A stretch of 64,000 nucleotides of DNA, taken from NCBI RefSeq assembly GCF_019636075.1, contig NZ_JAHBYG010000006.1:51303-115302 (forward strand), in the 5' to 3' direction. Under the pieces are notes generated by a model, which saw nothing but the letters and a program-made list of their open reading frames with translations, searched no databases and was not told where the DNA came from. Source of the stretch: Ferrovibrio sp. Lineage in GTDB: Bacteria; Pseudomonadota; Alphaproteobacteria; Ferrovibrionales; Ferrovibrionaceae. Below, piece after piece: positions 1-7,156 of the stretch. Position numbers and translations under genes: made by a program. Each line of letters starts with the position of its first letter. The first letter of the stretch is position 1.

Positions 1-1233
1 CACCAGGCCGCCTGCCGCCTGGAAAAAGCCATAGCCATTGTTGGCCGCCAGCGCCGCCTTGGCGTTTACGCCCTTGGCCGCCGCCTGCGCGATGCTGTCT
101 GGATGCAGGATGGCGCCGGCATTATCCTCGCTGCCATCGATGCCATCGGTGTCGCAGGCCAGGGCATGGATGCCGGCCTCGCCCTCCAGCTTTACCGCCA
201 GGCTGAGCAGGAATTCGCTGTTGCGCCCGCCGCGCCCCTTGGGCGCATCCGGCGGCTGCTTGCGGATCGTCACCGTGGTTTCGCCGCCCGAAAGCAACAC
301 ACAGGGCGCCGGCAATGGCTGGCCATGGCGGCGCACCTGGCGGGCGATGCCGGCCATCACGATGCCCAACTCGCGCGCTTCGCCTTCCAGCGCATCGCCC
401 AGGATCAGCGGCGCGATGCCGGCTGCGCGGGCGGCCTGGGCCGCGGCTTCCAGCGCCATTTGCGGCGTGGCCACCATGATGTTTTGCACGCCGGCCAGGC
501 GCGGATCGCCCGGCTTTGCGGTTTCATCCATGCCGCGTTGCAGATGCGTGGTCACGCCCGGCGGCGGTGTGATGCGGTATTTTTCCAGCACCGCGCGGGC
601 ATCGGCAAAGCTGGTGGGATCGGCCACCGTGGGGCCGGAAGCGATCACCGCGGGGTCGTCGCCCGGCACATCGGATATCAGCAGAGCCACCACTTTTGCC
701 GGTGCTGCCGCCATGGCCAGCCGGCCGCCTTTGATGGCCGAGAGATGTTTGCGCAGGCAATTCATCTCGGCAATCGTGGCGCCCGAGGCCAGCAGCGCCT
801 GGTTCACGGCCTTTTTATCGGCCAGGCTCAGCCCTTCGGCGGGCAAAGCCAGCAAAGCCGAGCCGCCGCCCGAGATCAGGCAGAGCACCAGATCCTGTGC
901 GCTGAGGCCTTGCACGGCTTGCAGGATTTCGGCCGCCGCCGCCGCGCCGGCTGCGTCCGGCACCGGATGCGATGCCTCGCGCACGGTTATGCGCCGGCAG
1001 GGCACGCCATGGCCATAACGCGTTACCACCACGCCGGAAAGCGGCGCATCCTCGGGCCAGGCTTGCTCCACCGCCCGGGCCATGGTGGCGGCTGCCTTGC
1101 CGGCGCCCACCACGATGGTGCGGCCGGGCGGCTTGGGGGGGGCAGGCAGGAAGGGCCCCAGGCAGCGGGCCGGGTCGGCGGCAGCCAGGGCGGCATCGAA
1201 CAAGGAACGGAGGAATTTGTCGGCATCCAGCAT
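1..1233 (-). CDS. glycerate 2-kinase (MOFRL/TtuD-GckA type), 3' end cut by window
   Basis: Phosphorylates D-glycerate to 2-phosphoglycerate with ATP, in the cytoplasm. Read on the minus strand from ATG at 1233, the protein opens MLDADKFLRSLFDAAL and carries the family features in order: a VVGAGKAAATMARA nucleotide-site segment near residue 38, a SHPVPD motif, LISGGGSALLALP near residue 120, a CLRKHLSAIKGGRLA helix, LLISDVPGDDPAVIASGP, and a LSGGETTVT stretch. About 410 codons are present and the C-terminal part continues beyond position 1. It is divergent from the allantoate/allantoin genes with a 68-bp gap. Ureide breakdown yields glyoxylate, which becomes glycerate via tartronate semialdehyde, so the kinase may serve that route (inference). 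The family also serves tartrate and serine-cycle pathways. Confidence 0.88.
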   Translation of the reverse strand, partial: MLDADKFLRSLFDAALAAADPARCLGPFLPAPPKPPGRTIVVGAGKAAATMARAVEQAWPEDAPLSGVVVTRYGHGVPCRRITVREASHPVPDAAGAAAAAEILQAVQGLSAQDLVLCLISGGGSALLALPAEGLSLADKKAVNQALLASGATIAEMNCLRKHLSAIKGGRLAMAAAPAKVVALLISDVPGDDPAVIASGPTVADPTSFADARAVLEKYRITPPPGVTTHLQRGMDETAKPGDPRLAGVQNIMVATPQMALEAAAQAARAAGIAPLILGDALEGEARELGIVMAGIARQVRRHGQPLPAPCVLLSGGETTVTIRKQPPDAPKGRGGRNSEFLLSLAVKLEGEAGIHALACDTDGIDGSEDNAGAILHPDSIAQAAAKGVNAKAALAANNGYGFFQAAGGLV

Positions 1234-1301
1234 GGTTTTTCTTATCCCGGCCCGGCTAATATGGTGCCTGCAATCTATACGGTTCTTCCAGCGAGGCCGC
1301 C

Positions 1302-2561
1302 ATGTCCGTGACCCCGATTTTTTCTGACCGCGTGATGGCACGGCTGGACGAACTCGGCCGTATCAGCGATGTAGCCGAGCATCTCACCCGCACCACTTAT
1401 ACCCCGGCCCACAAACAGGCCAACGATCTGGTGGGCGGCTGGATGCGCGAAGCCGGCCTGCGCGTGCACCAGGATGGCATCGGCAATCTGATCGGCCGGC
1501 TGCCCGCCGTTGATAATGGCGCCCCCTGGCTGATGCTGGGGTCGCATCTCGATACCGTGCGCAATGCCGGCAAATACGATGGCATGCTGGGCGTTATCGC
1601 GGCGATTGCCTGCGTGGAGGAAATCCGCAAGCAGGGCCTCAGCCTGCCATTCGGCATCGAACTGGTGGGTTTCACCAACGAGGAAGGCACCCGTTTCGGC
1701 ACCGCGATGACCGGCAGCCGCGCCATTGCCGGCACATTCGAGCCCGCCATGCTGGCCGCCAAGGACCGCGATGGCATCAGCTACGAACAGGCGATGCGCG
1801 AATTCGGCCTCGATCCCGCCGATATCGCCTCGTGCAAATGGCCGGCCGATATCGCTGGCCGCAAGCTGGCCGCCTTCATGGAATTGCATATCGAGCAGGG
1901 CCCGGTGCTGGAAGCCAACAATCTGGCGCTGGGCGTTGTTACCGCGATTTCCGGCGCCCGGCGCTATCGCGTGGAATTCAAGGGCCTGGCCGGACATGCC
2001 GGCACGGTGCCGATGGGCAGCCGCCGCGATGCCCTGCTGGCCGCAGCCGAAGCCGCGTTGTATATCGAGCGCCGCTGCACCGGCACGCCCACGCTTGTGG
2101 GCACCGTGGGCCAGATGGAAGCGCTGCCCGGCGCGGTGAACGTGATCCCCGGCCTGGCGCGGTTCTCCATCGATATCCGCGCCGGGGTGGATGCCGTGCG
2201 CGATCTGGCTGCCGATGATGTGCTGGCGGAAGTGCAGGCGATTGCCAAACGCCGCAATGTGGAGGCGACCGTCACGCCGCTTTACAACAGCGCCGCCACG
2301 CCCTGCGATCCGCGCCTGATGGATGCCGTGGAGGCCGCCATCAAGGCGCAGAATGTGCCCGGCATGCATCTGCCCTCGGGCGCGGGGCATGATGCCATGA
2401 CGATTGCCGATCTCTGCCCGGTGGGTATGATCTTCATGCGCTGCACGCGCGGCATCAGCCATAATCCGCTGGAAGCCGTGTTGCCCCAGGATGTGGAACT
2501 GGCCACGGCGGCGCTGTATCACTTCATCACGCATTTTGACCCGGCCGCGCTCGCGGCCTGA
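1302..2561 (+). CDS. allC: Zn-dependent M20 amidohydrolase, allantoate amidohydrolase / N-carbamoyl-amino-acid hydrolase family
   Basis: Metal-dependent hydrolase of the M20 family that releases ammonia and CO2 from allantoate (AllC) or cleaves N-carbamoyl amino acids (HyuC); the two are hard to separate by sequence. Visible metal and active-site motifs are LGSHLDTV near residue 82, GKYDGMLGV, TNEEGTRFG, MELHIEQGP, GLAGHAGTVPM and a C-terminal SGAGHDAM with RGISHNPLE. The 419-residue length is typical. GAGG sits upstream of the ATG. It is first in a tight operon with an M20 peptidase (17-bp gap) and a PuuE-type allantoinase, which favours allantoate as the substrate. The symbol rests on that context. 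Confidence 0.85.
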   Translation: MSVTPIFSDRVMARLDELGRISDVAEHLTRTTYTPAHKQANDLVGGWMREAGLRVHQDGIGNLIGRLPAVDNGAPWLMLGSHLDTVRNAGKYDGMLGVIAAIACVEEIRKQGLSLPFGIELVGFTNEEGTRFGTAMTGSRAIAGTFEPAMLAAKDRDGISYEQAMREFGLDPADIASCKWPADIAGRKLAAFMELHIEQGPVLEANNLALGVVTAISGARRYRVEFKGLAGHAGTVPMGSRRDALLAAAEAALYIERRCTGTPTLVGTVGQMEALPGAVNVIPGLARFSIDIRAGVDAVRDLAADDVLAEVQAIAKRRNVEATVTPLYNSAATPCDPRLMDAVEAAIKAQNVPGMHLPSGAGHDAMTIADLCPVGMIFMRCTRGISHNPLEAVLPQDVELATAALYHFITHFDPAALAA

Positions 2562-2578
2562 GCTTTCCGGAGTCCGTC

Positions 2579-3817
2579 ATGCCCGTTTCCTCGCATGTTT
2601 CCCTGCATGCCTTCATCGCCAGCCAGCAGGATGCCATGCGCAGCATGCTGGCCGAATTGGTGAAGGTGCCATCCGACAATCCGCCCGGCGATTGCGCGCC
2701 CCATGCCGCCCGCGCCGCGCAATTGCTGGAAGCCTTGGGCCTGGAGGTGGAGCGCCATCCGGTGCCGGAAGCCGAATGCCGTGCCAATGGCATGATCTCC
2801 TGCACCAACCTGATCGTGCGCCATCGCTTCGGCCCCGGCGGCCCGGTGGTGGCGCTGAATGCCCATGGCGATGTGGTGGCGCCGGGCGAGGGTTGGAGCG
2901 TCGATCCCTATGCCGCCGTGGTGAAGGATGGCGTGATGTATGGCCGTGGTGTGGCGGTGTCGAAATCCGATTTCGTCACCTATGCCTATGCTTTGCTGGC
3001 GCTCAAGGCCGCCGGCAATCTCAAGCGCGGCGCCATCGAACTGCATCTCACCTATGACGAGGAAGCCGGCGGCGCCATCGGCCCGGAATGGATTCTCGCC
3101 AAGGGCCTCAGCAAGCCCGATTACGCTTTCTCGGCGGGTTTTTCCTATGCCGTCACCACCGCGCATAACGGCTGCCTGCATCTGGAAGTGACGGTGAGCG
3201 GCAAATCCGCCCATGCCGCCCGGCCCGATACCGGGCATGACGCGCTGGAAGCCGCCACGGCGGTGCTGAACGCGCTCTATGCCTATCGCGATGGCCTGGG
3301 CGCACAGCGCTCGCAGGTGCCGGGCATCGTGTCGCCGTCCATGGTGGTGGGGCTGATCAAGGGCGGCATCAACACCAATGTGGTGCCGGATAAGGTCAGC
3401 TTCCGGCTGGATCGCCGCATGATCCCGGAGGAGCAGCCGGAAGCGGTGGAAGCTGGTCTGCGCGAGGTGATCGCCAAGGCGGTGGCCGGCCTGCCCGGCA
3501 TTTCCGTGCGGGTGGATCGCATCATGCTGGCGCGGCCCTTCAGCGCCGTGCCGGGCGTGGAAAAACTGATCGCTATCCTCACCCAAGAGGCCACGCGCAT
3601 CATGGGCGTGGCGGTGGGCACCGAAGGCATCCCGCTTTATACCGATGCGCGGCATTATTCGGCGGCCGGCATCAAAACCGTGCTGTATGGCGCCGGCCCG
3701 CGCAATCTGCTGGAAGCCAATGGCCACCGCGCCGACGAAAAGCTGATCCTCACCGATCTCTACAAGGCCACCGAAGTGGTGGCGTCCACGCTGGAAAAAC
3801 TGCTGGGGGAAGCATGA
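2579..3817 (+). CDS. M20 family metallopeptidase (ArgE/DapE-like)
   Basis: Cytoplasmic di-zinc amidohydrolase/peptidase of 412 residues. It shows ALNAHGDVV (first metal His), GRGVAVSKSD (bridging Asp), LTYDEEAGG (catalytic and metal Glu), a dimerisation-domain SGKSAHAARPDTG and a late NGHRADE. The exact substrate is not readable. It lies between an allantoate-type amidohydrolase and the PuuE allantoinase and overlaps the latter by ATGA, so it is likely translated with them and probably acts on a ureide or N-carbamoyl/N-acyl intermediate (inference). Relatives are often annotated succinyl-diaminopimelate desuccinylase or acetylornithine deacetylase, which this context does not support. Confidence 0.85.
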   Translation: MPVSSHVSLHAFIASQQDAMRSMLAELVKVPSDNPPGDCAPHAARAAQLLEALGLEVERHPVPEAECRANGMISCTNLIVRHRFGPGGPVVALNAHGDVVAPGEGWSVDPYAAVVKDGVMYGRGVAVSKSDFVTYAYALLALKAAGNLKRGAIELHLTYDEEAGGAIGPEWILAKGLSKPDYAFSAGFSYAVTTAHNGCLHLEVTVSGKSAHAARPDTGHDALEAATAVLNALYAYRDGLGAQRSQVPGIVSPSMVVGLIKGGINTNVVPDKVSFRLDRRMIPEEQPEAVEAGLREVIAKAVAGLPGISVRVDRIMLARPFSAVPGVEKLIAILTQEATRIMGVAVGTEGIPLYTDARHYSAAGIKTVLYGAGPRNLLEANGHRADEKLILTDLYKATEVVASTLEKLLGEA

Positions 3818-4800
3818 GCCGCAAGCTTGCCGCCAAGGCCGGGCTGTTGAAGCTGCCCATGGGCAAGACGCCCTATCCGCGCGATCTGAAAGGCTATGGC
3901 GCGCATCCGCCCGATCCGCGCTGGCCCGGCAATGCCAATGTGGCGGTGTCCTTCGTGGTGAATTTCGAAGAGGGCGGCGAGCGCAACATCCTGCATGGCG
4001 ATGCGGAATCGGAAGTCTTTCTGCATGAAGTGCCGGGCGGCACGCCGCGCCGGCGCATGCGCGACGAACAGGTGGAATCGGTTTACGAATACGGCACCCG
4101 CGCCGGCTTCTGGCGCATCATGCGCCTGTTTCAGGAACGCCGGCTGAATTTCACCTCCTACGCCGTGGGCATGGCGGTGGCGCGCTATCCGGAAGCCGTG
4201 CGGGCGATGGTGGAGCAGGGCCACGAGATCGCCTCCCATGGCTGGCGCTGGATCGATTACAGCCGCGTGCCGATTGCCACCGAACGCGCCCATATGAAGC
4301 TGGCGATTGCCGCCATCGAACAGGCAGCCGGCGAACGCCCGGTGGGCTGGTATACCGGGCGGCTATCGTCCAACACCCGCAAGCTGGTGATCGAGGAGGG
4401 CGGCTTCCTTTACGATTCCGATGCCTACGACGACGACCTGCCTTACTGGGTGCCGGCTTCAGGCGCGGGCAAAGGCAAGCAGGGCGCGAAGAAATCGCAT
4501 CTGGTGATCCCCTATACGTTCGACAACAACGACATGAAATTCGCCACGCTCAACGGCCTCGGCACCGGGCAGGATTTCTACGATTACCTCAAGGATGCCT
4601 TCGATTGCCTCTACGACGAAGGCCGCCGCGGCGCGCCGAAGATGATGTCGGTGGGCCTGCATTGCCGGCTCGCCGGCCGCCCCGGCCGCGCCCAGGCGCT
4701 GGCGCGCTTCCTTGATTACATCCAGGCGCATGACAATGTGTGGATCTGCCGCCGCTGCGACATCGCCGAACATTGGCATCGCGTGCATCCGCCGAAGTGA
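3814..4800 (+). CDS. puuE: PuuE-type allantoinase (polysaccharide-deacetylase fold)
   Basis: Hydrolyses allantoin to allantoate using the NodB/polysaccharide-deacetylase fold instead of the classic cyclic amidohydrolase fold. The 328-residue protein begins near YPRDLKGYGAHPPDPRWP, followed by SFVVNFEEGGE, YEYGTRAGFWR, GHEIASHGWRWIDY (metal-binding His segment), GWYTGR and a late MMSVGLHCRLAGRPGRAQAL; these are hallmarks of PuuE rather than of chitooligosaccharide deacetylases. The start overlaps the upstream stop as ATGA. With the amidohydrolase at 1302 it gives a two-step allantoin to allantoate to ureide route. No urate oxidase or transthyretin-like gene is in the window. Confidence 0.88.
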   Translation: MSRKLAAKAGLLKLPMGKTPYPRDLKGYGAHPPDPRWPGNANVAVSFVVNFEEGGERNILHGDAESEVFLHEVPGGTPRRRMRDEQVESVYEYGTRAGFWRIMRLFQERRLNFTSYAVGMAVARYPEAVRAMVEQGHEIASHGWRWIDYSRVPIATERAHMKLAIAAIEQAAGERPVGWYTGRLSSNTRKLVIEEGGFLYDSDAYDDDLPYWVPASGAGKGKQGAKKSHLVIPYTFDNNDMKFATLNGLGTGQDFYDYLKDAFDCLYDEGRRGAPKMMSVGLHCRLAGRPGRAQALARFLDYIQAHDNVWICRRCDIAEHWHRVHPPK

Positions 4801-4846
4801 TTTTCAGCCTGTCGGTGCGGGCTCAAACAAACAGGGAGACGCTATA

Positions 4847-5215
4847 ATGCTGCGCAAGATTCTGATTGTTGCCATGGCCGCGCTTTTGCAATGCGCCAGC
4901 CTGCCGATCTCGGCCTGGGCCGCCGGCGCGATTGCCGTGGTGGATGAGGAAGGCGCCGATCCCGCCGATATCGGCTATGGCGTGGGCTATGGCGAAAACC
5001 GCGACGAAGCCGCCAAGGAAGCCATGGCCGAATGCCGCAAGGCCGGCAACAAGGGCTGCAAGATCGCCGTGCGCTTCGATACCTGCGGCGCCTATGCCGC
5101 CTCCAAAACCCATTTCGGTGTCGGCTGGGGCGAAAGCAAGGCCATCGCCAGCAGCAAAGCCCTGGCCGAATGCGGCGGCAGCTGCAAACTGGTCGTCGCC
5201 GATTGCGACGAGTAA
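4847..5215 (+). CDS. secreted DUF4189 protein
   Basis: Small exported protein of unknown function, 122 residues. Residues 1-25 form a signal peptide (MLRKILIVAMAALLQ core, cleavage near AWA-AGA). The mature part is a DUF4189-type domain with GYGVGYGENRDEAAKEAMAEC and a second, similar GVGWGESKAIASSKALAECGG segment, plus five or six cysteines likely to pair. The two look-alike halves suggest an internal duplication. A longer in-frame start at 4712 would lie inside puuE and would bury the signal peptide, so the ATG at 4847 with GGGAGA upstream is chosen. The gene is 46 bp after puuE and probably independent of ureide metabolism. Confidence 0.75.
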   Translation: MLRKILIVAMAALLQCASLPISAWAAGAIAVVDEEGADPADIGYGVGYGENRDEAAKEAMAECRKAGNKGCKIAVRFDTCGAYAASKTHFGVGWGESKAIASSKALAECGGSCKLVVADCDE

Positions 5216-5270
5216 ACCGCAGGTTTCCGGGGCCTGGCAATCCGCCTGGCCCTGGGGGCGGCTGATGCAG

Positions 5271-5304
5271 CCCCAGAAAACACAAAAGCCGCGTCATGAC
5301 GCGG
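5271..5304 (-). terminator. hairpin terminator after the DUF4145 gene
   Basis: CCGCGTCATGACGCGG (5289-5304) is a perfect 16-bp palindrome. Read on the minus strand it is followed by CTTTTGTGTTTTCTGG, a T-rich tract, so it can end transcription of the DUF4145 gene whose stop is at 5331. It may also act on the DUF4189 transcript from the other side, where the trailing sequence is less T-rich. It is a diverged copy of the tRNA-Gly terminator. Confidence 0.6.
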
Positions 5305-5328
5305 TTCTGCAATAATTGGAAAATTGGA
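5271..5328. repeat. direct repeat, copy 1 (left edge of DUF4145 islet)
   Basis: This 58-bp segment repeats the 59-bp segment at 6188-6246 in direct orientation. The first 25 bases (5271-5295) are identical to 6188-6212 and the last 11 (GGAAAATTGGA) are also identical, with one gap and scattered changes between. The pair brackets a low-GC gene. Copy 2 ends at the 3' end of tRNA-Gly, and copy 1 ends at the equivalent base. Confidence 0.85.
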
Positions 5329-5330
5329 AT

Positions 5331-6023
5331 TTAATTTGCCGGATCTATCTTGCTTAGATCGCTCTCCAATTGCTCAATTCTTGCTGGCAATACATATAAA
5401 TAAGAAATCAAGTAACTGAGAAGTTCTACGATCTGACGGGCCACTGCTTCATCAGGCTCAAGTTCCATATCAAAGTGGGCGCCTAGATTTCCTCCACTCC
5501 GAATGGCGTGAGATAGCGCGCTTAAAGGTGCGGAGAGATCTTTTTCTTCTTTTGCGGCATCAATCAGTTTGGCAAGTGGCAAATTTCGTTTTTCTTCTGG
5601 AACTAAAAATTTAAAAATGCCTTCAAGTGTTCGTCGACCTGAAACAGCAGCCGCTGCATAAATACCGGCATTATAAGATTCAATCGTTGAGATTAGAGCT
5701 CGTCTAAGAGGTGATGGAATAAAATCTACCTCAGAGGGCTCTGGGAAGAAATTTTGAGGGCTGGGATGCATATAAATTTCAGCAGAGTGGATGGTTGCCA
5801 CCCCACTGGTATTGATTGACCAAAAACCGACCTTTCCATTACAGGAAGGACAATTTCCGGCGGCCGATACTGAATTCAGATGTCCCCCTGTTGAAAAGCC
5901 GTACAGAGTGAAAATCACTTTCGCATTACATTTTGGGCATATAGCACTTACGGCTGCAGGTCGAATCAGTCTGCCACTTATCTCGCAGCCCCGAATTGCA
6001 GAGGGATCAATCTTCTGCATCAT
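5331..6023 (-). CDS. DUF4145 protein with N-terminal zinc-ribbon-like cysteines, horizontally acquired
   Basis: Protein of 230 residues, function unknown. Two CxxC knuckles (CPKC near residue 30, CPSC near residue 58) look like a treble-clef or zinc-ribbon. The C-terminal half has the DUF4145 pattern: SGRRTLEGIFKFLV, then IRSGGNLGAHFDMELEPDEA, where the GN.GAH box is the family signature. DUF4145 domains also occur in restriction-modification and other phage-defence proteins, so a defence role is possible but unproven. Base composition is clearly lower in GC and codon use is AT-leaning compared with all neighbours. AGGGA precedes a double ATG. The gene sits alone between direct repeats next to tRNA-Gly. 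Confidence 0.82.
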   Translation of the reverse strand: MMQKIDPSAIRGCEISGRLIRPAAVSAICPKCNAKVIFTLYGFSTGGHLNSVSAAGNCPSCNGKVGFWSINTSGVATIHSAEIYMHPSPQNFFPEPSEVDFIPSPLRRALISTIESYNAGIYAAAAVSGRRTLEGIFKFLVPEEKRNLPLAKLIDAAKEEKDLSAPLSALSHAIRSGGNLGAHFDMELEPDEAVARQIVELLSYLISYLYVLPARIEQLESDLSKIDPAN

Positions 6024-6187
6024 TTTTTCCCTGATTAACGATGTTTCCTTGATTACTTATAACGTTTTGATTGTGCATTTCAGGAAATTTATAAATATAA
6101 CTAGTTTTTCCGCCCGATTAAGTTGGTCTGTAACCGCCCGGTGACCACGGGCTCCCTGGCCCCGGTCAGGCTGCTCCCTGCATCAAC

Positions 6188-6246
6188 CCCCAGAAAACAC
6201 AAAAGCCGCGTCGTGGACGCGGCTTTGAGATGTTCGGAAAATTGGA
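6188..6246. repeat. direct repeat, copy 2 (right edge, abutting tRNA-Gly)
   Basis: Partner of 5271-5328. It contains the tRNA-Gly terminator and runs into the last four bases of the tRNA (discriminator plus CCA, read on the minus strand). This looks like the original copy, since it carries the intact terminator. Confidence 0.85.
6192..6226 (-). terminator. Rho-independent terminator of tRNA-Gly
   Basis: AAAGCCGCGTC (6202-6212) and GACGCGGCTTT (6216-6226) form a perfect 11-bp stem with a 3-base loop. On the minus strand the stem is followed by TGTGTTTTCTG. It lies 16 bp past the tRNA 3' end. Confidence 0.85.
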
Positions 6247-6317
6247 GCGGGCGATGAGATTCGAACTCACGACCCCAACCTTGGCAAGGTTGTGCTCTAC
6301 CCCTGAGCTACGCCCGC
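6243..6317 (-). tRNA. tRNA-Gly(GCC)
   Basis: Cloverleaf read on the minus strand: acceptor GCGGGCG/CGCCCGC, D stem GCUC/GAGC, anticodon stem CAACC/GGUUG with loop UUGCCAA (anticodon GCC), T arm with UUCGAAU, discriminator U and encoded CCA. It is 75 nt long. Confidence 0.97.
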
Positions 6318-6619
6318 TCGGCGGCAAGGACGGTCAAGCCGGCCCGTTGCAGCGCCGGACTATAGCGGCCGTTTTCCGCTTTGCAAGCGTCGGATGGCAC
6401 AAAAAAATCCGTTTTTATACCGGGGCTTGGCCGGGGTTGGGCTTGGGCATAGCCGGGCGGCTGGGGGCGGTGGCCCGGCTCGGGCGGGTTTAGGGCTTGC
6501 GCCTGCGGTCCGGGTCGAGTATCAGGATGCCGCCTCGCGCGCCGGCCCTGGGTTTATCCCGCAAGCCATGGCGCGCCGACCGGCCGGCCGGGCCCGCTTC
6601 TGCGCTGCCCAGCCCCCAG
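6318..6619. other. 302-bp spacer between divergent tRNA genes
   Basis: No gene is seen. The left part carries the tRNA-Gly promoter (6359-6386). The remainder is G-rich on the plus strand, without a convincing promoter for tRNA-Glu or a stable hairpin. Short ORFs here lack family-like sequence. Confidence 0.6.
6359..6386 (-). promoter_or_regulatory. sigma-70-type promoter of tRNA-Gly
   Basis: On the minus strand TTGCAA (6386-6381) and TATAGT (6364-6359) are separated by 16 bp. They lie about 42 bp upstream of the mature tRNA 5' end, a normal leader length. Confidence 0.65.
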
Positions 6620-6695
6620 GTCCCCTTCGTCTAGAGGCCTAGGACGGCGCCCTCTCACGGCGCAAACAGGGGTTCGAATCCCCTAGGGGACGCCA
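6620..6695 (+). tRNA. tRNA-Glu(CTC)
   Basis: Cloverleaf: acceptor GUCCCCU/AGGGGAC, D stem GUCU/GGAC, anticodon stem GCGCC/GGCGC with loop CUCUCAC (anticodon CUC), T arm with UUCGAAUC, discriminator G and encoded CCA. It is 76 nt long. No clear terminator is seen downstream. Confidence 0.95.
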
Positions 6696-6752
6696 TTCTC
6701 GTACAAAACCGGGAATACAAATCGCACGCTATCGCCCCTCAAGGCCCTGCCC

Positions 6753-7133
6753 TCAGGGTATGGGCGTCGGCTGATACAGGATCAGCTGCCAGGTGCTGCC
6801 GCGTTTCTGCCAGAGCACGGCAAACAGATTGTTGAGGCTGCGCCGCGCGCCGTCCATTTCGATTTCCGCTGCCATCCGGCCGGTCACCAGGGCGGCGGCA
6901 TCGCCCAGCGGGCGGATCGCCTGGTCATGCATGGCGATGCTCAGATAGCGCACAAAGCCGCTGCCCAGCTTTTCCAGATACTGCGCCTTGCTGTCGCTCT
7001 GGGCATTGGAATGGGTGTAGAGCAGATCCGGCGCCAGCAGCGCATCCATCGCCGCCGTATCGCCATCCAGCATGGCCTGCCGGCGCGCCGCTTCCAGCCG
7101 GCGGATGTCTGCGATGGTGGTTTCGTCGCTCAT
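6753..7133 (-). CDS. nuclear transport factor 2-like (SnoaL/DUF4440) protein
   Basis: Small single-domain protein of 126 residues with the NTF2 cone fold pattern: an N-terminal helix pair (IADIRRLEAARRQAML), GDTAAMDALLAPDLLYTHSN, a central YLSIAMHDQAIRPLGDAAALVTGR strand pair and a final WQKRGSTWQLILYQPTP strand. The family includes ketosteroid isomerase-like enzymes and stress or steroid-binding proteins; no specific substrate can be read. GGAGG lies 5 bases before the ATG at 7133, whereas the longer open frame upstream has out-of-character sequence. It follows the membrane glycosyltransferase by 23 bp in the same direction. Confidence 0.8.
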   Translation of the reverse strand: MSDETTIADIRRLEAARRQAMLDGDTAAMDALLAPDLLYTHSNAQSDSKAQYLEKLGSGFVRYLSIAMHDQAIRPLGDAAALVTGRMAAEIEMDGARRSLNNLFAVLWQKRGSTWQLILYQPTPIP

Positions 7134-7156
7134 GGCATCCTCCGGTTTCCGGTTTT

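Noticed and set aside
103..1311. Long plus-strand open frames across the first 1.3 kb
   Set aside because: They are antisense shadows of the minus-strand glycerate kinase, whose full set of family motifs is readable.
5329..6187. The DUF4145 islet as an insertion sequence or integron cassette
   Set aside because: There is no transposase, integrase or attC-like structure. The flanking repeats are far longer than target-site duplications, so it is reported only as a repeat-bracketed islet.
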